This document shows positions 17,253-25,290 of a stretch of DNA of 64,000 nt, piece by piece. Position numbers and translations under genes: made by a program. Numbering within the stretch: position 1 is the stretch's first letter; each line of letters opens with the position of its first letter. The DNA lies in NCBI RefSeq assembly GCF_000381545.1, contig NZ_KB906683.1, forward strand, positions 1 to 64,000. The letters are read 5' to 3'. This stretch comes from Rhodonellum psychrophilum GCM71 = DSM 17998 (GTDB taxonomy: Bacteria; Bacteroidota; Bacteroidia; Cytophagales; Cyclobacteriaceae). The notes below the pieces were generated by a model, which saw nothing but the letters and a program-made list of their open reading frames with translations, did not search any database and was not told where the DNA came from.

Positions 17253-17705
17253 ATGAAAACCTCTCTCCTCTTGATTTGCTTGACTCTCCTCTCCATTTCT
17301 GTCATCGCACAGGAGAAGTCTTTTGATCCCGAATTGGCTACCCAACTGAAGGCTGACGACTATGGGATGAAAAAATTTGTGATCGCATTCCTTTACCGTG
17401 GGTCCAAAGTGGATGACTATTCGCCTGAGGAAAGGACAGAATACCAAAAGGGACATATGGAAAACATCTCACGGCTGGCTGAAATGGGGAAATTGATTTT
17501 AGCCGGTCCATTTTTTGGAAACGAGGATTTACGGGGGCTGTTTTTCTTTGATGTGGAATCCATAGAAGAAGCCGAATCATTGACAGAAACAGATCCTTCC
17601 ATTCAGGCGGGAATCCTCCGGATGGAACTCAAAGAATGGTATGGATCCGCTGCCTTGATGATGATCCCGGAAGTCCACCCAAAAATCCAGAAAAAAGCCT
17701 TTTGA
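17253..17705 (+). CDS. Secreted YciI-like protein
   Basis: A 150-residue protein with a clear signal peptide (1-19, cleaving near VIAQ-EK), followed by a ferredoxin-like YciI/YCII domain (about 35-130). It keeps the conserved His in YQKGHMENI and the LILAGPFFGNEDLRGLFFFD segment seen in YciI proteins. These domains bind small molecules and some have lyase/dehydrochlorinase-like chemistry. Export to the periplasm is the unusual point, and the substrate is unknown. It may be cotranscribed with the DUF389 gene 74 nt upstream. Confidence 0.82.
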   Translation: MKTSLLLICLTLLSISVIAQEKSFDPELATQLKADDYGMKKFVIAFLYRGSKVDDYSPEERTEYQKGHMENISRLAEMGKLILAGPFFGNEDLRGLFFFDVESIEEAESLTETDPSIQAGILRMELKEWYGSAALMMIPEVHPKIQKKAF

Positions 17706-17741
17706 GAACGCATCCCTGATTTTCATCCGTTTGATTTCTAT

Positions 17742-17913
17742 TCAACCCAAAATATGCATCAGTTCTCCAAATGGAATCGAAACTGCAAGAAAATGAGACT
17801 AGTTGGAGAATAACGCTTTTTATCGATAGGGGGAGGTCGAAAATTGTAAGCCAAAACTGATCTTTGAGCAATTTTAGACTTGACTCGAATCGGTAAAGCA
17901 TAACACGGGTTAA
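17742..17913 (+). repeat. Dispersed intergenic repeat, copy B (short form)
   Basis: The left end is TCAACCCAAAATATGCAT and the right end is AAGCATAACACGGGTTAA. The internal block is GAAACTGCAAGAAAATGAG, and a CTCC/GGA hairpin precedes it. The right end runs straight into the A-tract of the terminator at 17916. It lies in a convergent gap, about 172 bp. Confidence 0.88.
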
Positions 17914-17915
17914 AA

Positions 17916-17961
17916 AAAAAGCCATCATTTGAAGGATAAGGTCTTCAAATGATGGCTTTTT
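17916..17961. terminator. Bidirectional terminator (YciI-like gene/addB)
   Basis: AAAAAGCCATCATTTGAAG pairs with CTTCAAATGATGGCTTTTT around an 8-nt loop, with A and T tracts on both sides. It lies 17 nt from the addB stop. Confidence 0.92.
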
Positions 17962-17977
17962 CAATTTGCCGAGTTTT

Positions 17978-20836
17978 TTAACGCCCGCAGATTTCTTTAA
18001 ATGGGCAATATCCGCACTTTTTCAAATCCTCAGTTTGGCCAAAGGGTACCGCAGGGTCAAAAACCTCCTCCAAAAGGGTTTTTAAATGGCTCTCATACGC
18101 TTTCTGATGATCTCGGTAGTCACTGACCTCCCTGCCTACCGCCCTGCCCTCCTTCTCTTGCAGATAGGGATTGAAATCATCGTTGAAAATCTCCTTGAAA
18201 TTAAATAGTGCAGGCTTCAAGGCTTGTGTATTTTCTGGGTGCTCCGATTGGTAAAGCAAACCGTAATATAGCGTCTGCATGGCGGCCTTATTTCTGCTCT
18301 TCTCTTCTCGATCAAAAAGACTCTCCACATTTTTAAAAGTCTTTTTGTCAGCTCCTGATTTATAATCGATCAACCTGATGGTACCGTTTTGCTCATCTAC
18401 CCGATCGATAAATCCCTTCAAGCTGATCCTGATCAAACCTTCTTGGCCTTGAATTTCAAACTTGGCCTTGTGTGCCTTCTCCATGGATACGAGACGAAAT
18501 GGCGCGGCTTCCTCATCGATTTCCAGCATCCGGACGAGATACTTTTGCAAGACATCCCGAACAATAGCCATCTGCCCGCCCAATTTGGTATCTGCATCTT
18601 CCTCCAGATGATAAAATTTCCGAATACCCAATTCTATTGAAGGAAAAACCCATTTTTCCTTCAATTCCTTGAAAGCTGATTTCTCTAAAACATCTGTTTT
18701 TTTGCGCTGCTGAAATCCCTGATACAAAAACTCCATGCTGTAATGGGCAAGGTTACCAAATACCGCTGCATCGATTTCCTCCTTCACCTCCTCTTTTTCC
18801 TTGATACCTGCAAGATATTGAAGGTAGAACTTCAACCTACAATCCAGATACACACTCAATGCGGATGGGGAAAAAGAAGTGAGCGATTTGCCATCAGGCT
18901 GAATGACATAGCGCTCCAACAACTCCAAAACCTCCGCTTCTTTCTCAATATTGATCGCCTGTGGATTTTTGAGGTCGATGGGAACATAAATCACCTCCTC
19001 TTTCATATCCAAACCCATTTCTATCATCATCTGCTGGATATAACGGCTCTTTTCACCTGCCTTTCCCTGATCGGATGCAGTGGTATAGATCATGTGCACT
19101 TCCTCCGCACTTTGCAACAAGCGATAAAACGTATAGGCATAAATGGCGTCATTCTGCTCCTGAACGGGCAAATTGAAAGCACGCCGGATATTGAAGGGAA
19201 TCATGGAATTAAGTGCGCCTGACGGCGGGAAACTGTCCTCATTCATGTTGCAGATGATGACTCTCCGAAAATCAAGGTTTCTGGATTCCAATACGCCCAT
19301 GACCTGAAGTCCCTGTAAGGGTTCCCCTTCAAATGGCAGCTTGACTTCCCTAAACACCTGCCTAAACAATCGGATAAAAAACTCAAGACCTATGTTCATT
19401 GAATCTTGGTCAACAAAGGTTTCCTTGAGCCTATTCAGCTGTTTGAAGCACTGATACAAGTAAGACCGCTGCAAGGGCTCTTCTTCCAAGCGTTTGGCCA
19501 TTTCTTCCATCAGGGTTGACAAGTATTCAAATAGCGTATTGCCTTTCAGTTTTTGGAAAATCAGGATAAAAAAATCTCCGCCAGCATGCAGTTCTTCTTG
19601 GGAAACATAGATCTGGTTTTTTTCCTGCATGTCAAGCAAAAGCTTTTGGGCATGCTCGGGATTGGCTGATTTTAGGTAAATGGAAGAAAGCAAATCCTTC
19701 ACGGGCTTGTGATAGAACAAAACCTTGCCTTCCTCAACTTTCACGAACCGCTGCATTTCCAATACCGCTTCCAGAAAAGCATACACCGGGGCATTTTTAA
19801 CCGGGTAACCCATGGTCACATTCACTTTTTCAATCTGGTCGGGCAGTGTATGTAGGACCGGGAAAAGCATTTGCTCATCGGGAAGGATGACCACTGTCTC
19901 CTCCCAGGCACTTTCACCCACAACATTTTCCAAGATCGACCCCACCAAGTTGGCTTGGTTTGTCTTCAAAGGTGTGGCATAGGTGAAAATCTTCGCTTTT
20001 CGGCTTTGGATATCGTTGGGAATGGTTTCTGGAAAAGTGGGTCCCAATATCCGGTCTTTTCTGTATTCCCTGAAAAACAGACCGGCTTCTTGGTTCTTGT
20101 CCTCCAGATAATAACTGTCCACATCCCAGTAAACTTTGGCTTCAAATCTTTCTATAAAGTGCTTGACCAGTTTTTCTTCTGTAGCCGTAAAGGCATTGAA
20201 ACCAATAAAGATAAATTTCTTATCGGGTTTCGCCAGGGAATCCAAGGACTCGGCAACTTTTCTATAGAGTTTCCCAGAATAGGCAAAACCCGAAACATCC
20301 AAGGAGGATTGAAAAGCTTGGTAAAGCGGATTCAACAGTTCCCAGAATTTAAGGAATTTATCTTGGTGGCTTCTGTCCTGCCGTTCGAAAGAGCGCCAGA
20401 ACTGTTTGATCAATTCTACTTGGCTCTCTGTCAGAAAGCTCAAATCCGACTCCAAATCCTTGATTTCGGATAGATGGAGATACAGTTTTTTGGCATTCAC
20501 CAGAAACTGGTCCACATCATTGAAATCTTTGAGGATCATTTCCCCCCAGAAATAGAACTTGTCAAATTCCTCTGGGGCGGGATGCAGCTTTTGATGCACC
20601 TTGTACAATTCAAAGATCAAGGTCAAATCATCCGCTGGACGCTGACCGGCATATTGGTAAAAAACATCCTCAATTGTCCTCACTTCGGGCATCCAAGTGG
20701 GCTTGGCTATCAAGCTCCCTAGATGTTGGGTAAAAAACAAACCCGCCCTGCGATTGGGAAGAACAATAACCAGATTTTGGAGATCCTGATTTTCCTTGAG
20801 AATGGATTCGGCGGTGTTTCTTAAAAAACTATGCAT
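17978..20836 (-). CDS. addB: AddB-like PD-(D/E)XK nuclease/inactive helicase subunit
   Basis: A 952-residue partner of the AddA-like helicase in double-strand-break end processing. The N-terminus has a helicase-like fold (IVLPNRRAGLFFTQHLG) without a canonical GxGKT Walker A. The C-terminal nuclease core shows IRLIDYKSGADKKTF (catalytic Asp and the D/E-x-K of PD-(D/E)XK). The AddB-type Fe-S cluster cysteines are visible: one in YLDCRLKFYLQYL near 670, and Cys941, Cys944 and Cys950 in CGYCPFKEIC. In this phylum such proteins are usually annotated PD-(D/E)XK nuclease family. The gene is on the same strand as addA but separated from it by a toxin-antitoxin module in the opposite direction. A bidirectional hairpin follows. 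Confidence 0.85.
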   Translation of the reverse strand: MHSFLRNTAESILKENQDLQNLVIVLPNRRAGLFFTQHLGSLIAKPTWMPEVRTIEDVFYQYAGQRPADDLTLIFELYKVHQKLHPAPEEFDKFYFWGEMILKDFNDVDQFLVNAKKLYLHLSEIKDLESDLSFLTESQVELIKQFWRSFERQDRSHQDKFLKFWELLNPLYQAFQSSLDVSGFAYSGKLYRKVAESLDSLAKPDKKFIFIGFNAFTATEEKLVKHFIERFEAKVYWDVDSYYLEDKNQEAGLFFREYRKDRILGPTFPETIPNDIQSRKAKIFTYATPLKTNQANLVGSILENVVGESAWEETVVILPDEQMLFPVLHTLPDQIEKVNVTMGYPVKNAPVYAFLEAVLEMQRFVKVEEGKVLFYHKPVKDLLSSIYLKSANPEHAQKLLLDMQEKNQIYVSQEELHAGGDFFILIFQKLKGNTLFEYLSTLMEEMAKRLEEEPLQRSYLYQCFKQLNRLKETFVDQDSMNIGLEFFIRLFRQVFREVKLPFEGEPLQGLQVMGVLESRNLDFRRVIICNMNEDSFPPSGALNSMIPFNIRRAFNLPVQEQNDAIYAYTFYRLLQSAEEVHMIYTTASDQGKAGEKSRYIQQMMIEMGLDMKEEVIYVPIDLKNPQAINIEKEAEVLELLERYVIQPDGKSLTSFSPSALSVYLDCRLKFYLQYLAGIKEKEEVKEEIDAAVFGNLAHYSMEFLYQGFQQRKKTDVLEKSAFKELKEKWVFPSIELGIRKFYHLEEDADTKLGGQMAIVRDVLQKYLVRMLEIDEEAAPFRLVSMEKAHKAKFEIQGQEGLIRISLKGFIDRVDEQNGTIRLIDYKSGADKKTFKNVESLFDREEKSRNKAAMQTLYYGLLYQSEHPENTQALKPALFNFKEIFNDDFNPYLQEKEGRAVGREVSDYRDHQKAYESHLKTLLEEVFDPAVPFGQTEDLKKCGYCPFKEICGR

Positions 20837-21003
20837 ATAAGAAAGTTAAAGTAATTGTGCAAAGGAATGGGATTTACCGGGATGAAAAAACCGATTGACA
20901 AAAGATGTCAGGAATTATCGCTTTCAGCCAAAATATGTATTGAAACTTTTATAAGAGGTTCTGTATTTATATTTTTAAGTGTGTTTTTAAAACAAGGTCG
21001 AAT

Positions 21004-21213
21004 ATGAGAAAAGTAGTTTTAAATGTTCCAGACGAAATGTATTCCTTCTTTATGGAACTTATTCAAAAATTAGGACTGGAAAAATTGGAAGAAGAGAACA
21101 TTGAAGTTCCAGAATGGCAAAAAAGAACTGTCATGGGCAGGATTGAAAGTACTTTGCCCAATGAATACAAAACTTGGGAGGAAATAGAGCATCAATTGAG
21201 GGATTCCAAATGA
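21004..21213 (+). CDS. Small putative antitoxin of a ParE/RelE-type module
   Basis: A 69-residue acidic protein (MRKVVLNVPDEMYSFFMELI...), beginning with a beta-strand-like segment then helices, as in many short antitoxins that bind DNA with the N-terminus and the toxin with the C-terminus. Its TGA overlaps the ATG of the next frame by four bases (ATGA, 21210-21213), the classic coupled toxin-antitoxin layout. The assignment rests mainly on this coupling and on the ParE-like neighbour, since the protein's own family was not recognised. The module lies between addB and addA in the opposite orientation. Confidence 0.7.
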   Translation: MRKVVLNVPDEMYSFFMELIQKLGLEKLEEENIEVPEWQKRTVMGRIESTLPNEYKTWEEIEHQLRDSK

Positions 21214-21529
21214 AGGATACTTTTAATGTCATTTATAATCCTCAAGTTTATAACGATATTAATTCTATCCTTAATTTTTATGATTTTGAAACAAAGAACA
21301 ATCTGATCGGAAAGAAATTTTTGGAGGCTCTCAAAATTAACTTGAAAAACTACAGCAAAACCCAAAGAAATATCAGATTCGTTACCAGAACATCCGGTTT
21401 ATTCAAATTAAACCATTTCCTCATTTAGCCCATTTTAGAATTGATGAAATAAATAAAATAGTTCGAGTCGAAGCCCTATTCCATCCCGCTAAAGATTCGA
21501 GAGATTGGGTTGAAAAAACGTTAGAATAA
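21210..21529 (+). pseudogene. ParE/RelE-family toxin with a one-base frameshift
   Basis: The first frame reads from ATG 21210 (MKDTFNVIYNPQVYNDINSI...) and stops early at 21428 in an out-of-family tail. From about 21360 the adjacent frame gives a textbook ParE C-terminus: YQIRYQNIRFIQIKPFPHL, then RIDEINKIVRVEALFHPAKD, ending at TAA 21527-21529. Adding one A to the run of four A's at 21357-21360 joins both parts into a 106-residue protein of normal ParE length (NYSKNPKKYQIRYQ across the join). The defect is therefore a single-base deletion in a short homopolymer. It may be a true inactivating mutation, a phase-variable site or a sequencing error. The antitoxin is intact. Confidence 0.82.
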
Positions 21530-21547
21530 TTTTATTTTTTTATCTTC

Positions 21548-24500
21548 TCAAACCTGAACAATCTCCCCATTCTCCAAGTAGCAGATAAATCCCGTCACTT
21601 TTTTCTGGGTCAATGTGCCGACCAGTCCCATATATTCCTGAACTTGTTTGACATGTTTTTCATAAGCTTCTCCGGTCTTGAAATCGATGATAATCGCCTC
21701 GGCATCTTTCAAAATGATGCGGTCGGGGCGTTTCAATTTTCCGCCGGGAAGCAATATCCCCTGTTCCGACAGTAAGATTCCTTCGGTATCGAACCAAGAA
21801 GAAAACAAGGGGTTGGCAAACAATCTTCCCAACTGTCTTTCCACCTCTGTCTTATCCTTTTCAGTCAACCTTCCTTCGTAAACAAAGGTGTTCAAAATCA
21901 ATTGGGTATCTTCAAGAGTAGCTGATTTCTCCAAAATCTCATGCACCAACAAACCAAAGTCCTGTTTTTGCCGCTGTGCCATTCCTTCGGCTGAAAAATC
22001 AACCGCGTATTGCTTTACATCCAACAAATTCGACCAGTTTTGGTAAGCCCATCTGAGTTTTGGTGGATCCATCAGCAGTTTTTCCGGCATTTCATATTGC
22101 GGCCAATCCCCAAAATCAAACACTTTGGTCTCCGCATCAAAATGTTCGGAAAGACTTAATCCCCCACTCTCGTCTAAGGAACTTTCCAAAATCTGCTGCA
22201 AATGGGCCTCTAGGTAATTCTGGCTTTTGATTTCCTTTTTATAAGGAACCAAACCCCAAATCACTTCCTCGGCACGGGTCAATGCCACATAAATCATGTT
22301 TAGGCTATCCAAATAGGTCATGATGGCCTCTTCAGAATAGGTTTCATGAAAATCGGATTTGGCCAAATGCCCATTAAGCGTCAAAGGAATTATGGCAGAA
22401 AGGTTTTTATCCAAATCGGCAAAAGGGGACCAAATGACATTGCCTTTGGTGGTGTCAAAAATCGTCCACTTCAAAAAGGGCATCAAAACCGCCTTGAACT
22501 GCAAGCCTTTGGATTTGTGAATGGTCAGGATCCGCATGGCGTTATGCCCATCGGGGATCTTCACGGTTCTTTTGTTTTGGTGGTCTTCCCACCAAGCCAA
22601 GAAACCGGCAAGATCTGCCCTATTGTTGGCTGTAAAGTCATAAACAGCCTCCTTGAATCCGGATATGTAAGCCTTTTCCAATCCAGTCTCCACAAAATTC
22701 AATACGCCGATCATTTCTTCCAATGCCTCCATCAAGGGCAATTGAAGCATCAGTGCTTCCTTTTCCTGAAAAGCTTTTGTTATTTCCGTCAAATGCTCAG
22801 GGACTTTTCCCAGGGCAAAGAGATCATGGTTCACTGGCTCACCAAAAAGCACAGATCGATGGTACCACATGGTTTTGAATTGGACTTGATCTTCTGGGTT
22901 GTGTAGGTAATTCAATCCTGCCACAAGGCACTTCACTGAAGCCGACTTGTACAGATACATGGACTCATCCGACAGCACATCAAACCGGAATGGGAGTTCT
23001 GGATTTTCTGCACCGTAAGCCATCATCACATCTGCGATGGCTTCCCCTTCAGATTTTTTCCTTACCAAAAAAGCGATATCCTTCAGTTCATATCCCTTCT
23101 CTTGCAACGTGATCACCATTTGGGGCAATCTCGACAATGCCAATGCATCAAAATTACTATCCTCCTCGCTCTCCTTTGCGTCAATAAATTCAAACCTAAC
23201 TTTTCCCTTAAATGCTTCTTTCGCCTTATGTTCGGATATTTTTTGGGAAACATCCTGATAAGCCTTGGAAATGATCTCCGATTCTCTGGCGCCGTAATTA
23301 CTTCGCACCACCCCTTCAAACGACTTCGGGAGTTTTTTGAACAAGGCATTGTTGAAGTCAATCACATTGGGAAGACTTCGGAAATTGGTGTCGAGTTTTT
23401 CCTCTCTGACATTGATTTCACCAATCTCTTCCTCCACTTGTTCCAAAAGAAGTTTCATCTCGCCGCCTCGCCACCGGTAGATCGATTGCTTGACATCTCC
23501 CACCAGAAGATTGGTCTGCCCTTGGGCCAGTGAATTTTCCAGCAAGGGCTTGAAACTTGCCCATTGGAAGCCCGAAGTATCCTGAAATTCATCGATCAGG
23601 TAGTTCTTGTATTGATTTCCCACCTTCTCGTAGATAAAGGAAGCCTCGTTTTCTTTCGTGATCTCTTTGAGAAATTCATTGGCATCTGAGATCAGCAGGA
23701 TATTTTCATCGTCCTTGAGGGCGGTGAGTTCTTCCAGCATATTTCTAAAAATCCCATATACATAAATATTTTTTGAGATGGCTTGCAGGGTATTCCATTT
23801 CAATCCCAATGTATCGAATTGACCGAGAATCTGGCCAAGTCCTTGGTGAAATGCAGAAACGATGGCATCAATTTTTTTGCTCGATTTGGCATACCAACCG
23901 GCTTCATCCTGGTTGAGCTGAGCTTGTTTATCGGTCAAGGCTGGAACTGGCTGGAAGCGATCTCCCAATTGACCAAATTTCTTTGCGAAGGAATTGGCAC
24001 CGCCTGAAAAATCGGTCCACTCCAAACCATTCTGGATCCGGATTTGATCTGCCTCCTCTTTTAGGTTTTGTGTGATTTGGATGAGTTCCGCTCTTCTGGA
24101 TTTCAGAAAAGCCTGCAATTGCGTGATGTTTTCCTTGTCCTTGAGAAATTCCCTGATTTCTGGGGCGAATTTCTTGAAATCCTCTTGAAAAATCTGCTTT
24201 CCCAATTCCTTGATATTTCTGCGGATATCCCATGATTTTCCGTTTTGGATCTGCTCGATGGCGTAATCTACCAGCCATTTGTGCAGAAATCGGTCCTCCA
24301 TTACCTGCATGACCACCCGATCCACTACCCTTTCCAAGACCGCATCCTGGTCCAACTCTACCTCAAACTTAGCATTGAGGTCCATTTCCCGAGCAAAAGA
24401 CCTGACGACTTTCTGAAAAAAACTATCGATGGTGCTGATCGAAAACCGACCATAATCATGGAGAATGGCTGTCAGCGTTTTTCCTGCCCTTGACTTCAAT

Positions 24501-24760
24501 TCAACTTCGTCGATTCCCAAAGCCTGCATGATTTCAGCATCCATTTTCTCCTCTGGCTTTACAGTCGATTTTAGCCTCTTTAAATCCTTGAGGATTCTCT
24601 CCTTCATTTCCTGCGTTGCCTTGTTGGTAAAAGTGACGGCAAGGATAGACTTGAAGGCCTCAGGAAATTTTAGCGCCAGCTTGAGGTATTCCATCGTCAA
24701 CGTGTAGGTTTTTCCTGAGCCAGCGGAGGATTTGTAAATGATAAAAGGTCTTTGGTCCAT
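21548..24760 (-). CDS. addA: AddA-like UvrD/REP helicase-nuclease
   Basis: A 1070-residue superfamily 1A helicase with a C-terminal nuclease, acting with AddB on broken DNA ends. Visible features are Walker A SAGSGKT (12-18), the ATPase motif YLIDEFQDTSGFQW, WRGGEMKLL, motif V TIHKSKGLQFKAVLMP, and motif VI IYVALTRAEE. A C-terminal RecB-like nuclease core carries LLVHEILEKS and AIIIDFKTGEAYEKHVKQVQ. The length is typical of Bacteroidota UvrD-helicase domain proteins paired with AddB. Its stop lies only 18 bp from the end of the convergent toxin frame, so transcripts of the two overlap at their 3' ends. Confidence 0.92.
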   Translation of the reverse strand: MDQRPFIIYKSSAGSGKTYTLTMEYLKLALKFPEAFKSILAVTFTNKATQEMKERILKDLKRLKSTVKPEEKMDAEIMQALGIDEVELKSRAGKTLTAILHDYGRFSISTIDSFFQKVVRSFAREMDLNAKFEVELDQDAVLERVVDRVVMQVMEDRFLHKWLVDYAIEQIQNGKSWDIRRNIKELGKQIFQEDFKKFAPEIREFLKDKENITQLQAFLKSRRAELIQITQNLKEEADQIRIQNGLEWTDFSGGANSFAKKFGQLGDRFQPVPALTDKQAQLNQDEAGWYAKSSKKIDAIVSAFHQGLGQILGQFDTLGLKWNTLQAISKNIYVYGIFRNMLEELTALKDDENILLISDANEFLKEITKENEASFIYEKVGNQYKNYLIDEFQDTSGFQWASFKPLLENSLAQGQTNLLVGDVKQSIYRWRGGEMKLLLEQVEEEIGEINVREEKLDTNFRSLPNVIDFNNALFKKLPKSFEGVVRSNYGARESEIISKAYQDVSQKISEHKAKEAFKGKVRFEFIDAKESEEDSNFDALALSRLPQMVITLQEKGYELKDIAFLVRKKSEGEAIADVMMAYGAENPELPFRFDVLSDESMYLYKSASVKCLVAGLNYLHNPEDQVQFKTMWYHRSVLFGEPVNHDLFALGKVPEHLTEITKAFQEKEALMLQLPLMEALEEMIGVLNFVETGLEKAYISGFKEAVYDFTANNRADLAGFLAWWEDHQNKRTVKIPDGHNAMRILTIHKSKGLQFKAVLMPFLKWTIFDTTKGNVIWSPFADLDKNLSAIIPLTLNGHLAKSDFHETYSEEAIMTYLDSLNMIYVALTRAEEVIWGLVPYKKEIKSQNYLEAHLQQILESSLDESGGLSLSEHFDAETKVFDFGDWPQYEMPEKLLMDPPKLRWAYQNWSNLLDVKQYAVDFSAEGMAQRQKQDFGLLVHEILEKSATLEDTQLILNTFVYEGRLTEKDKTEVERQLGRLFANPLFSSWFDTEGILLSEQGILLPGGKLKRPDRIILKDAEAIIIDFKTGEAYEKHVKQVQEYMGLVGTLTQKKVTGFICYLENGEIVQV

Positions 24761-24926
24761 AATTAAAAATCAAGATAGACAAAACAAGAATATTTTGAGT
24801 GGATAAAAAAATGATTGACGCAAGTTGTCGGCTTTTTGGAAAAAGAAAAACTTTGTCCCCTTTTAAGGGCACTTATTGGTATACCTCCCAATCCTTCATC
24901 TATTTTTTCTATTGGGGACAAATCAA

Positions 24927-24963
24927 AAAAATCCCTCGAAGCACAATTTCTTCGAGGGATTTT
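24927..24963 (-). terminator. Terminator, minus strand (ydiJ-like gene)
   Basis: AATCCCTCGAA and TTCGAGGGATT form a strong stem. The minus-strand reading ends in seven T's. It is the first terminator after the ydiJ-like gene, 330 nt downstream of its stop, with repeat copy D between gene and hairpin. Confidence 0.85.
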
Positions 24964-24977
24964 CCCTTTTGTACCTA

Positions 24978-25150
24978 CTAAGCCTGGAGAATGCATTCCC
25001 AATCCAACTCCAACCTGAAATCTCTTAATAATCAGTCTTTGTATACAATTTGTGACTTCACCATATCGGTGCTATACCATATCCTTCAAATAGTCTTTTT
25101 TTCTTGCAGTTTCAACCCTATCAGGAAGCCCAACGTCTATTTTGGGTTAA
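24978..25150 (-). repeat. Dispersed intergenic repeat, copy D (short form)
   Basis: Read on the minus strand it starts TTAACCCAAAATAGACG, has the CCTGATAGG hairpin and the block GTTGAAACTGCAAGAAAA, and ends in the AATGCATTCTCCAGGCTTAG variant of the right terminus. It sits between the ydiJ-like gene and its terminator. The rest of the 24761-25290 gap holds nothing else recognisable. Confidence 0.82.
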
Positions 25151-25290
25151 ATTTCACTTTGGAATTTGAAGTTTTTCTTCACTGCAACAACTAAAAGACA
25201 AGAATGAATCTCAGTGATTTTGTTTTTTTGAACAGCAAATTGACATAACTCCGGTTTCAAACCTGTTGCGCATGGCATTCACCCCAAAAC

